A stretch of 64,000 nucleotides of DNA, taken from positions 63,378,142 to 63,442,141 of the forward strand of contig CM055099.1 in assembly GCA_029204225.1 (NCBI GenBank), written 5' to 3'. Origin of the DNA: Diphasiastrum complanatum. Lineage: Eukaryota; Streptophyta; Lycopodiopsida; Lycopodiales; Lycopodiaceae. Below, one piece after another: positions 11,612 to 21,922 of this stretch; within the stretch, counting starts at the first letter, position 1, and each line of letters starts with the position of its first letter. A model generated the notes under the pieces. It worked only from the letters and a program-made list of their open reading frames with translations, was not told the DNA's origin and did not search any database. The position numbers were made by a program, and so were the translations under genes.

Positions 11612-12649
11612 ATGGATTCCCAAGGGAAAGCCAGTCCCATCATGGACAAGCTTGATGGGGCCAATTACCATCTGTGGAAACTTAAGATGAAAACTGTACT
11701 AATGGCTAAAGAATTGTATCACGTTGTTACAGGTGCAGAAGGAAAACCCGAAGCAGATAACACAACAATCGCTAGATGGAAGCTGAAGGATGGAAAGGCT
11801 TTCGCGCTGATCATCTTGAATATTACGGATACTCAGATCGGCCATGTATCCGAGGCTCAAACATCGAAAGAAGTCAGGGACATCTTGAGCACACTATATA
11901 ATGTGCAAGATATAGCTTCCAAGCTACATCTTAGGAAGAAATTTTACTCCCTCAAGATGGCGAATGGTGATTTCCTGCAGAATCACATCAATCAATTCAA
12001 GAACCTGCTAAGGCAAATGGCCGATGTCGGATCTGTCATAGATGATCAAGACGTAGTCATGCAACTGCTTACAAGCTTGCCAAGCTCATACGACAACTGG
12101 GTGATGATCATCACGACACATCCAGAATTGACTCTTTCGAGAGTCATTACTATGTTGTTGCAAGAAGATACGCGGATGAACGAAACCTCAAGTTCCTCAG
12201 CTGATTCTCACACATTATACACCATCAAGAGCATGAATAAGCAGAAGAAGAAGAAAGGCCCGAAGCAATCAAAGCCAGACCAAAAACTAGCACAACACAA
12301 AGAACAGTTGAATCCGCAGACGAAGAAGAAGCTGTTCTACAGATACTGCAAGCGAGACAACCACGAAATTCAAGACTGTCGGATACTGCAAGCGAAGAAC
12401 AAAAACAAGGGGCAGTCAAATCAAGTGGCAAATGTAGCTGCAGAAGCTCCACAACTTATTCAAAAAGCGGATCACGATGCCTTCATGACCAGCCATCAAG
12501 GAGCATCCAGCGACAGCTCTTGGTTCCTGGATTCCGGAGCCACTCAGCACATGACCAATCTCATTGGTTGTTTCGAGTCCTATACACCTTACAGTACCCA
12601 AAAATATGTTCACCTTGGTGACAATAGCACACAAGTGAAGGCACTGTAA
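11612..12649 (+). CDS. Copia gag-protease, degenerate zinc knuckle
   Basis: An open frame of 345 residues begins at the first Met after the leader of element C. Residues about 10-190 are a copia gag (NYHLWKLKMKTVLM; ALTSLP-type helical repeats). A lysine-rich linker is followed by a knuckle reading YRYCKRDNHEIQDC, in which the first Cys of Cx2Cx4Hx4C has become Tyr. The protease site SWFLDSGATQHMT is intact. The frame ends in a stop soon after the protease. The 12660-12978 stretch continues decayed protease-to-integrase sequence, and the integrase core is deleted. Remnant mobile-element protein, probably inactive. Confidence 0.8.
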   Translation: MDSQGKASPIMDKLDGANYHLWKLKMKTVLMAKELYHVVTGAEGKPEADNTTIARWKLKDGKAFALIILNITDTQIGHVSEAQTSKEVRDILSTLYNVQDIASKLHLRKKFYSLKMANGDFLQNHINQFKNLLRQMADVGSVIDDQDVVMQLLTSLPSSYDNWVMIITTHPELTLSRVITMLLQEDTRMNETSSSSADSHTLYTIKSMNKQKKKKGPKQSKPDQKLAQHKEQLNPQTKKKLFYRYCKRDNHEIQDCRILQAKNKNKGQSNQVANVAAEAPQLIQKADHDAFMTSHQGASSDSSWFLDSGATQHMTNLIGCFESYTPYSTQKYVHLGDNSTQVKAL

Positions 12650-13974
12650 GATTAAGCTTTGCAAATGATCAATCTAAGCTACTCTCTAAAGTCCTGTATG
12701 TACCAAATTTATCTACGAATTTGCTCTCTGTGAGCAGAATCACAGATCTAGGACATACAGTAGAATTCGAATGTGATCAGTGCAAAGTAGTTGATAGGAT
12801 AGGCAAGATCCTAGCACTCGAAAAGAGGCATGGATACTTGTATAAATTAAGTCGTTGCTTTTCTGCCTCTAGTCAGGTGCTTAGTACTTCTATTCATGCA
12901 AATAAAAGTTTACTTCTCTTGATACAAGAACTGATGACAATCGAAGAGACACTCAGCCAACCAGACTCTGATCTCTAGAGAGAAGCAATGGACAGAGAGT
13001 ATTCCTCTCTGATCAAGAACCAGACGTGGTCACTAGTTGAAGCTCCTATTGGCTGCAATATCATTGATTGCAAATGGATCTTCAACATCAAATACAATGC
13101 CAATGGAGCAATTGATTGAAGGAAGGCAAGATTGGTAGCACGAGGATTCACCCAGATCTCCAATGTCGACTACAACGAGACTTTCAGTTCAGTAGTCAAA
13201 CACTCGTCGATCCGAATGCTCTTGTCTTATGCTGCAGCTGCCGATCTCAAAGTACATCAACTTGATGTGCAAACAGCCTATCTGAATGGAGTTATACAAG
13301 AAGACATCTACATGATCCAACCTGAAGGATACATTCTGGAAGGTATGAAGAATCATGTATGTAAACTCCACAAAGCACTTTACGGCTTGAAACAGTCTGC
13401 CAGAGCTTGGTTTCAGAGGATCAATACATTCCTCATCGAACAAGGATTCAAACCAAGCACTGTTGATTGCAACGTCTATTCCAAGTCAGTGCAACAATCC
13501 TTCATTATCATCACCTTATACGTGGATGATACATTGCTTTTCAGCAACAATACCAATTTGGTCAAGGATTCTAGGCAGATGCTGTTTTCAGAGTTCGACA
13601 TGACTGATCTGGGTGAATCTCACTTCTGTTTAGGCATTCAAATCCACAAAGATAGAGCGAGACGACTGATTTACATCACTCAACAAAGGTATTTTCACAA
13701 TGTTCTTAACATATACAATCTAATGAATTGTAAATTAGCTCACTCACCGATGGATCTAGACCTGCACTTGTCAAAGGACCAATGTCCCCAGACCAAGCAG
13801 GAAGAGGAGCAGATGAGAGAGTATCCTTATCGGTCGATACTTGGATCTCTCATATACGCAATGGTCTGCTTAAGACCAGATATCTCTTTTGTAGTAAGCT
13901 CACTCAGCCAATATATGACTAATCCTGACATTACCCATTGGAAGGCTCTCATAAGAGTCATGAGATATATTTGA
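12650..13974 (+). pseudogene. Copia reverse transcriptase of element C
   Basis: After a short protease tail (LSVSRITDLGHTVEF) the sequence jumps, without an integrase core, into RT: TWSLVEAPIGCNIIDCKWIF, then an in-frame TGA at about 13117, RKARLVARGFTQ, HQLDVQTAYLNGVIQEDIYM, ALYGLKQSARAWFQRI, catalytic LYVDDTLLFS and RPDISFVVSSLSQYM. The frame stops at the RT/RNase H boundary (13972-13974). The lineage differs from the copia copies at 7-10 kb (QARAW-type motif, different spacing). Confidence 0.8.
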
Positions 13975-14490
13975 GCTACCATGGACCAGTGCATCTGCTA
14001 TGGAGATGTCAGCAAACACAATCTTCATCAGCTTAGCGGATATTTTGATGCAAGTCGGGTCGTAAGTCCACATCTAGATTTACATTCTTCTTTAACAGCG
14101 GTCCTATCTCATGGAACAGTCGTCAGCAAACCTTTATCGCACTTTCTTCTACAGAAGCAGAATACATTGCTGCTTTTAAGAAAGCATTTTGGTTGAGGAA
14201 TTTACTATCAGACATTAATTTGTATCAGTACAGTCCTACAATTTTATTTAGTGATCATCAGAATTCTATTGCCTTATCGGTTGATCCTAGATTTCACTCT
14301 AGGAGTAAGCACATTGAAATCAGATATCACTACATCAGGGGCAAGGTTCTCAACAAGGAGGTGAGCTTAACGTACTGCAGAACGCAGGACATGGTTGCAA
14401 ATATTTTCACGAAAGCATTAAGTGTTAATGCACATACCAAATTTTGTGCATTGCTTAGTTTGAAGATCAAGGCATTCATGGATCCAGATT
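13975..14490 (+). pseudogene. Copia RNase H of element C
   Basis: RNase H is frameshifted. Recognisable pieces are AEYIAAFKKAFWLRNLL, LFSDHQNSIALSVDPRFHSR, SKHIEIRYHYIRGKV and DMVANIFTKALS, after which the frame ends at TAA (14490-14492). Confidence 0.8.
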
Positions 14491-15626
14491 AAGGGAGGGA
14501 GTTGTATTTATCTCCTATGCTCTTCTAAATCCTATTTTAATCTACCTCCATTTATGCTGCATTTTACTCACGTTGTCACACAGTCTGCATATTTATATGT
14601 AAATAAGACAGACGAATAAAACACGACTTTCTGCATAAATACAAGTAAATTCTCACAGACGAAGAAAAGACGAAAGAAACACAACATTGTGTTTTCACAC
14701 GTGTTTTGTGACAGGCGCTTCACCAACGTTCATTTCAGCAAAAGCTGACGTCACGGCCTTCTCACGCTCATCTCATGCAACTATGCGAACGGATATGACA
14801 ACGACAGCAGCCACCCACGATCTCCTACAGACAGCACATCCACCTTGTACTTTCTTCATCTGCACACCTGTAAAAAGATGTATATATGTTGGATACCATT
14901 TGTGTATTTGATCAATGAGGATCAAGAGAATCCAAGTGTGTGTGTAAAATAATAGCATCAGAAGAGATAGACGAAGTAGATGCCTTGTGCATTGATTCTT
15001 TATTGTCAGTAAGAGGTTCATTCCTTTACAGATTGAATTAGCTTTGTAGAGCACGCGGTTTCGTCCGCTATTGTCTTGTGCTCTACCACATTATTGACAT
15101 GTATATTTTGCTATAGTTAATCTGATAACAGCTCTTTTGTTCTACGTTCAGATTAGTGTCATATTGCTACGCTTATTTTCATTTTGTTTGACTTTCTTGT
15201 TGCTCAATCTGATAATCTGTTCTTAGTGAGTAATTATTAGTCTAGTTGTTGATGACTAATATTTTGTCCTGCCTTTCGCGAATCATTCGCGATTGATTAT
15301 CAGTCGAGCTCAGTCTAGCTCTTTCGCGAATCATTCGCGACTAATAATTTGTCTAGCTGTTCGCGACAAATTATTTTCTGGTGTTTTGTAAATGTTTGGC
15401 TACGTAATCAGAATGACTGTGATTTCTATCACTAACGTTCTGTTCGTTTTCTGATAGACGTAGTCATGCTTAGGAAAGAAGTAATATAGCTCATTTCGCT
15501 GCGCACGAACACATTCCGTTTGGGTTCATTTCTTGTTCGAGCTTCGAGTTCTCTTCTTTTTCGTGTTCGTCTTTCTTTAGAGCTATTTTCGTCTCTCATA
15601 CTCACACACCATCCTTCTTTCCAACA
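14491..15626 (+). repeat. Polypurine tract and 3' LTR of copia element C
   Basis: AAGGGAGGGAG (14491-14501) is followed by an LTR of about 1124 bp from TGTATTTATCTCC (14503) to CCTTCTTTCCAACA (15626). It repeats 10457-11458 with scattered substitutions, so the insertion is older than the nested element at 1.7 kb. Confidence 0.85.
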
Positions 15627-16066
15627 ACAAAGTGGTTTTTATGATCTACACATGTCTAGGCAGTTTTGAGAGTTGACATGCAGTACATGCAATATCCATG
15701 CATGCAGTTACACATGTGGATCCCTGTTACTTGAGTTAACTGAGTTAAGTGGACTTTTCATGCAACTCCATTGTAGGAACTCGAGCCACTTTGATGTAGG
15801 AAAACCTTGGCATGTTTTGCCATATTGTGAATATTGAGATTTTGGTATTTTGGACCCATTATCTCTGTACCCTAGTTGTAAAGCTTTGATTTTCTCTCTC
15901 TACCCAAGAGCAGCCTGTTTTTCCCATACTGAGCACTTAGAATTATTTCTGACATTCATTTTTTATAGTGAGAAGTTAGGTTTTTCAGTCTGTTGTATGC
16001 CATTGTGCTCTTGCCTTAGATTTTTCAAGTAATGTTCTTTGATCAATCTTGTGCAATCACAACACC
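15627..16066. other. Intergenic, nothing recognised
   Basis: No coding or repeat signal I can name. Near 16094 TGATGAATTTCACACGTG matches the terminus of the 820-bp copia LTR family, probably an LTR-edge relic. Confidence 0.4.
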
Positions 16067-16099
16067 TCAATAAGATCCTGTAAGGTGTGTGATGAATTT

Positions 16100-17965
16100 C
16101 ACACGTGCTAAAAACTTCACATTTATCACAACAAATAACTTCTTTTCTTGAGTTATGTAACGCAACGGAGGCCCTGTGAGTTTCTTGCTTTCAAATGCTA
16201 TCGGCCTATCATCCTGTAAAAGAACTGCTCCTATCGCCGAATCACTTGAGTCCATTCGCACGACGTAAGGTATATTAAGATTCACGATCTGTAAAACATG
16301 AGCTGAAGTAACCATTTGCTTGAGCTTCTCAAAGCATTGGTTCAATTCATCATTCCACTCAATAGGCAGACTATAATGACCTCTCTTTTTCTTTCTATTA
16401 ACTATGTCTTTAGTCAAATTATTTAAGAGTGCTGCTACCTTTGCATAATTTTCAGTTGACTTACGAAATAAAACTGTAAAACCGAGAAAAGATTTAACTT
16501 CTCTAACCATCTTCAATATCGGCCACTCAAGCACTGTCTTGACCATACTCTCATTAATCTTCAACCCACTATGGATGATCTTATAACCGAGGTACAATAA
16601 CTCATTCCTAAGGAACTTAGATTCTTTAGCATACAATTCCTCTCGTCTGAGAATATCTAAGACAGTCTTAAGATGACTCAAATGCTCCTTAAGTATCCTA
16701 CTGTAGATGAGAATGTCATCTAAGAATACAACCACACACTTTCCTAGATATGGACAAAAAAGATCGTTCATCATCTGCTGGAACATAGCTGGTGCATTCG
16801 TCAACCCAAAAGGAAGCACGAGAAATTCATAATGATCGAATCTCATCCGAAAACCTATCTTTTGCACCTCATTCGAGTCTAATCTGAGGATATCCGGTTC
16901 TAAGATCTATCTTTGTGAAGTATTTAGCTCTACCTAATCGATCTACCGGATCATCCATACGAGGCAAAGTATATCCCCTTGTAGTCAACACTCAAACGGA
17001 AGCCTCCATCTTTCTTCGCTTTCAGAAGAACATGAGCACCCCATGGTGACTTACTTGGCTGAATATGACTCATCTTCAAATCATTTTCAATTTGCTTAGT
17101 AATCTCTATCTCTTCTTTCTGAGAAAACTGATATGGTTGTTTAGAGATAGGGTGACTACATGCAATTAACTCAATCTTATGGTCTACCGATCAGGATGAC
17201 GGTATTCCATGAGGTAATTCTTTTGGAAATACATCTTTAAATTCAGACAGTATCTTATTCTTCTCAATTTGCTCCTGATCTAAGTCTACAGAGTTAAGAA
17301 TCTTTGACAATTCACAACTACTTAGATGCATTTCAGATAAATCCAAAATTGGCTTAGAAATATAGAATAAGCTTCATACTGCAAATTAAAAATTTCCATT
17401 ACATTAGCAAATGAACTCATCCGATATGGATGTACATATTTGTCTCCAAACAATGTAACTATTTCATTACCCTCCTAAAAAGAGAGAACATGCTTCTCAA
17501 AATCTATCTCAGGATGCTTATTAAACAACCACTTGTATCCTATAATTATGTTCGTACGTGCTAAATCTAAAACATGAAAATCTATTAACTCTCTATAATC
17601 TTGGATCCAAACTGGGAGTCTTGGAACCTTAACATTCCACGTCTCCAACTCCGCACCTGAAACTAGATATACTCGATATCTATGGTTACTGGCTTCAATT
17701 TCCAGGCCGAGTTTTTGCACAAGACCAGAGTCACTAAATTACTAACTTCATGTCCTTTAACAGTGCCTTTGAAACGAAATAATTCATTTGCCAAGAATGA
17801 AGCAATATTAAAAGAACAATCACACTCAAAATTAACCTTATTAATTCCCAAATTAAATTTTTTTTTACCTGGCATTTCAATAACTTGAGTTGCGCCTTTC
17901 TTTCGTTCTGGGCAGAATTTCATAATGTGTCCAGGCTTACTACATTGAGGTAGAGATTATCTCGT
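16100..17965 (-). pseudogene. Ty3/gypsy gag-PR-RT-RNase H remnant
   Basis: Read on the - strand from 17965. A knuckle CSKPGHIMKFCPE is followed by a protease-like region with its DSG site decayed (17475-17900). Next come the RT N-terminus DHKIELIACSHPISKQPYQF, SPWGAHVLLKAKKDGGFRLSVDY (17000-17060), YEFLVLPFGLTNAPAMFQQMM, catalytic VVFLDDILIYS, FLGYKII-type fingers and RNase H up to YITQEKKLFVVI. Several stops and a frameshift near 16870-16960 separate the blocks. Integrase is missing. After RNase H the frame runs into LTR-like sequence. Confidence 0.85.
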
Positions 17966-17989
17966 CGACGACTTTGGTCTAGGTTACCA

Positions 17990-18125
17990 ATTGAGCTCTT
18001 CTCCACTTGCTATCACATGGCATGGCTTGGGGGCTAGATCCAAGAGGGTTCTCCGGGAGGGATCTAGGATTGGTTGGGTGGTTTTGCTCCATAGTCTCTC
18101 TTATTGTGTATTCATATCCTCATCT
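17990..18125 (+). repeat. LTR-like fragment shared with 60.1 kb
   Basis: GGCTTGGGGG and GGTTGGGTGGTTT...CTCCATAGT occur in the same order as in the LTR ending at about 60250. It is probably a remnant of that LTR family. Confidence 0.45.
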
Positions 18126-18360
18126 TAGGGGTTTTCCCTATTGGTCTTTGCACACAGTCACATCCAACGACTATTTATTGTGACCATCAAAGCACAATAG
18201 CGCTATTTCTAAATCCGAGATTTCACTCTCGGAGCAAACATATCAAAATTAGGTATCATTACCTTAGAGAGAAAGTGCAATGCAAGGCAGATTACAAAGG
18301 CTCTATCAAATGAGCAACATCTCGGATTTAAAGTTTTTCAGGATCCACATTAAGAGGGAG
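18126..18360 (+). pseudogene. Copia RNase H end and polypurine tract
   Basis: This encodes TIYCDHQSTIALFLNPRFHS, RSKHIKIRYHYLREKV, then stops. TTAAGAGGGAG (18350-18360) is the polypurine tract. Only the 3' terminus of the element is present. Confidence 0.75.
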
Positions 18361-18892
18361 TGTTGGATTTTAATGCTCAGTCTTAAAACCATTCAAATAA
18401 TGAGCATCTTGAAAACTTGCCGAAATCCGACTTTGTTTTGTCGAACCTTCGCATTTTTAAACCTTCACTTTTAAAGGCATCTTCGGGATTTTCACACCTT
18501 AGGGATTTTCGGGACTTTTGGGATTTTCGCTCTAGTGACAAACCGACTTCATCAACCCTAAATCAACTGGACTTACTCGACTTCAAAATATTCCTACTTT
18601 GTACATACACTCACAGTTACAAGGCGGTTGTAATAAATATAACAAATAGCATTTAATGCTTGTAAGATATTTTTGGCAAGTAGAAGATACTTGTAATATA
18701 TGTATATATACATATATTAATCTTTACGATAAAAAAAAAAAACAATATACTTATACATAACAGATCAGAATTTTAAAGAGACAGGGTAAACAAACAAATT
18801 GAAGTTATTTACTTCAAGACATTGTACTCATTGTTGATATTTTTTAGTAAAATGCAATTTCTATCTCACTACTGTATTGTTCATTTGCGCTT
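18361..18892 (+). repeat. Probable 3' LTR of that copia remnant
   Basis: It begins TGTTGGATTTTAATGCTCAG right after the polypurine tract and contains A-rich and TATATATACATATA stretches. The right end is uncertain (a CA at about 18892 is one candidate) because no partner LTR is in the window. Confidence 0.5.
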
Positions 18893-19640
18893 TATCTGAT
18901 TCATTCATCCTCAACATTTCTGCTGCTAACTGTGGCTCTTCCGATTCCACACACCCGCGATCAAGCTTCCGCGATTTATGACACCATCCACCTTGAAAAA
19001 ACCATGCCATGCAACATGCAACCCACAAATAAGGAAGACAATGGAGCACACTAGCTGTCCAAAAAGAAGCCACCAGAACCCATGCATGATGCTGAAAACA
19101 ACTCCTCTTCCTCAACGAACTCAGAAACTAAGAAATCGCATGCGTCTGTCCCGTCATGCACTGTCCACCATATTTGCGAAAGACAAGCAAAACAAGAAGC
19201 CAAAAACTACCATCCCTTGAAAACGCACATCTGTGCGTGGCATGCACACTCCATCATCGCTAAAACCTAGAATCCCTCAAAACCACAACTAAGGATAAAG
19301 AAAAGCGTGCTAGCAGTTGTCCTTTCCACGAGGACATGACATGGGCTTGGGCAATAAATGCCTAGTACTTATTTCAATGACCTCACTTTTTCTTGTCCGG
19401 ATGGGCAAAAGAAGTTGTCCCAACGAAAACCAAAACGCCCTTGTCACTGGCAAGGCCAAAAAGAAGAAGCAAGCAATTGGCTAATATTAGGCAAGGAAAG
19501 ACCTTAGAGCTCAAGGAAGGGGGCTGCCCGGACAACCCCGTGGGAAGCCCCTTACGACGAGGACCTCTCCCTAAAAAAAGAAAGGCCAGTCGTGGGGCCA
19601 TTTTGGACCGTCGGATTTTGTATCATCAACAGATCTTCCT
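18893..19640. other. Intergenic region upstream of Pumilio
   Basis: No convincing coding sequence. Open frames here are short and lack recognisable motifs. It should contain the distal Pumilio promoter. Confidence 0.4.
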
Positions 19641-21235
19641 CCCTTTTGCGTGAATGGGCTCTTCCCTTCCCTTCCCTTCCCTTTCCTCATGCTCTCTCTT
19701 TCTCTCTCTCTCTCTCGCTTTCTCTCTCGAGTGCTCGATCGCGCTCGATCGTTCTCGCCATAGCCACGATCTTCCAGATTCCTCCCCGAATTCTCTGCCT
19801 ATCTGCATGCCTTCGCAGCCTCTCCACCTCTGCGCGCTTCGTTATTTTGCCTACACATCGGTATTCTTATTTTTCTCTGCATCCTGTTGATTGTCGCCTT
19901 CCATTGAGATGTCTGTTGCGGGCTCCAATGGTGCTGGAATCTTTGTCTTTCGCCGTAGCTCTCTCTCTTGGGCTTTTTGCGCAATTCTTCTGCTCTCTGC
20001 TCTTTGCTTTCCTGTCGACTCATAACTTGAAAATTCTATAGTTGTCTTCTTGCTAGCGCAAGCGCAAGCTGTGCTAGCGGTCTACAAATTTGGATCTTAG
20101 CTTCTGACGACGGATTGAATTTCTCTGTGGTTTAGTAGGTTGCTTTCTTCATTTTGTTAGATATTCACTTCTGGAAGCTCCCGTTCTTCAGCAATTGTTT
20201 TGATATTTGGATTATCCTTCTCTTTGAGTGTAATCGCCCACTGTGGATCTTGTAGGTTTTTATCTCTTGGACGAGCTTATGATATTTCAGGATCTTAAAT
20301 CGTTCTGACGATTTATGCTCTCTAATTGGTTCATACATTGTTGTCGGCACTGCAGAACACGACAATATTTGGTTTTCTTGGAGGAAAGACCTTTTTCTAC
20401 CTTGACATTCATTGCCTCTGTCGAATTTTCAAAGTCTCTGCTAACATTGGCAAACTCTTTATGTTTTCATGTTTTGCATCACGAACTCATTCGGACTACG
20501 TTGATTTTCCTTGTAGCTGATTTTTGCGCTAATGGACACCTTATGCTGAAGCTTGATGCACATTTTTCTATCACAGAGTTGCAGTCAAAGTTCAAGCGAA
20601 TCGATATATTTTTATGCTTTGCAGATCCACCATAATCGCTTCTTGTGGGAAATACCTTACGACAATCGGGCTTTAGACAGTGGCAAGGAAGTTTTCTTAC
20701 TTGTCGGAAGCGGCGCTGATGAAAGCATTCCTCGAGCCGATTGGCTTGTGTGATTTGATCATTTTGCATTAGAACTTATTGTCGCGTTCAGATTTTTGTG
20801 TGAAGTTCTTGAGTACAACTAGGAACACCAAATTCTGTCCCCGTACTACAGAGGCACACTCCATTGGCAATTCGAGTTCCCTTCTGCAAAATCAAGGCTC
20901 CCTTCTGCAGTCTTTCACGCAAAGATCATACCTCCGCCACTAGGGTGGCGAATTTTTGCAGCACAGTACTGCATATTTGTAGAAACAATGCAGGAGGTCC
21001 TTTAGAAGTTAGAAATGGTTCTTTTAGGTGAGAGGCACATTTTCTTAGTTCTGGACAAAATATTAGTTCTTTTTAAATTTTAGATAAAACATGGAAGTAT
21101 GATCAACATTCTATATGTGGGCAATTCTGCACGTTACACAGCATGTGAGAAGAAACTGAACTGAGAATTTGAAAGTTAGTGGAGGAGTTATAGAGGGATG
21201 CACTAAGTTCTTCTAGAAAATAGTACTTCTGTATA
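19641..21235 (+). promoter_or_regulatory. Likely Pumilio promoter and 5' UTR
   Basis: A pyrimidine-rich block (repeated TTCCC then TCTCTC, 19660-19730) followed by CTCGATCGCGCTCGATCG resembles a plant core promoter/5' leader. The 1.5 kb before the start codon is T-rich with frequent stops and several plausible acceptors (for example TTTGCAG ending at 20624), so at least one 5' UTR intron is likely. I could not fix its borders. Confidence 0.4.
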
Positions 21236-21922
21236 ATGGCAACCGAAAATCCTGTTAGATTGCTGTCAAGAGGACAGATGGAGACTGTTCTTGGGGCTTA
21301 TGGTGAAGGCTTAAAGCCTGCTAGTGGAGGGGGACTTCCTTCTTCAGCTACCAAGGAAGCCAGGGAAATAGGGCGTCTGCTTAGAGGACACACTGTTGGC
21401 AATAGCAGTGAAGTTCATCCTCACAGGAGTGGGAGTGCTCCTCCCAGTGTTGAAGGTTCATTGGCTGCAATGGGAGGTCTTTTTGCACGTCATCCCGTTA
21501 GCGCAGGAACTGAGGGGCTCCTCTCTAAACCAGGAGACATCACAGATGCTTATAAATCGGAGCAGGAGCTGCGGTCTGATCCTGCCTATCTTGCATACTA
21601 TTATTCCCACATCAACCTTAATCCCAGACTTCCACCTCCCTTAATTTCCTGGGAAAATTGGCGGCTTGCACAGCGATTGCAATCGGGACCCGCCGTTGGG
21701 GATAAGCAAAAGCTAAGATCATTTGATGACAGCGATAGCAGATCTTTATTTTCCATGCAACCTGTTTTGGCGCCACATAAAGAAGAGCTCGAGGTTTTCG
21801 AGGAAGTAAGAACCCCCAGGGAAATTCTTGCGAGGGAGCCTTCTGGTAATTGGGCTGGAGGAAGTAGTTCACTGATTGGCTTGTCTTCTTCTGGATCCAA
21901 AAGTCTTGTAGACCATAATAAG
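21236..21922 (+). CDS. Pumilio exon 1
   Basis: 229 codons from the first in-frame Met ([20 protein letters not shown]) to ...DHNK, ending phase 0 before GTATGG. It carries the conserved N-terminal motifs [20 protein letters not shown] and [20 protein letters not shown]. Confidence 0.9.

Noticed and set aside
19393-19653. 86-residue frames on both strands before Pumilio
   Set aside because: No motif, no splice context, and overlapping frames on both strands.
19592-20041. 149-residue open frame rich in Ser/Leu in the Pumilio 5' region
   Set aside because: It is produced by the TC-rich leader, and the opposite strand has a mirror low-complexity frame. No motif.
21618-21900. - strand frames over Pumilio exon 1
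   Set aside because: Shadows of the conserved N-terminal coding region on the + strand.
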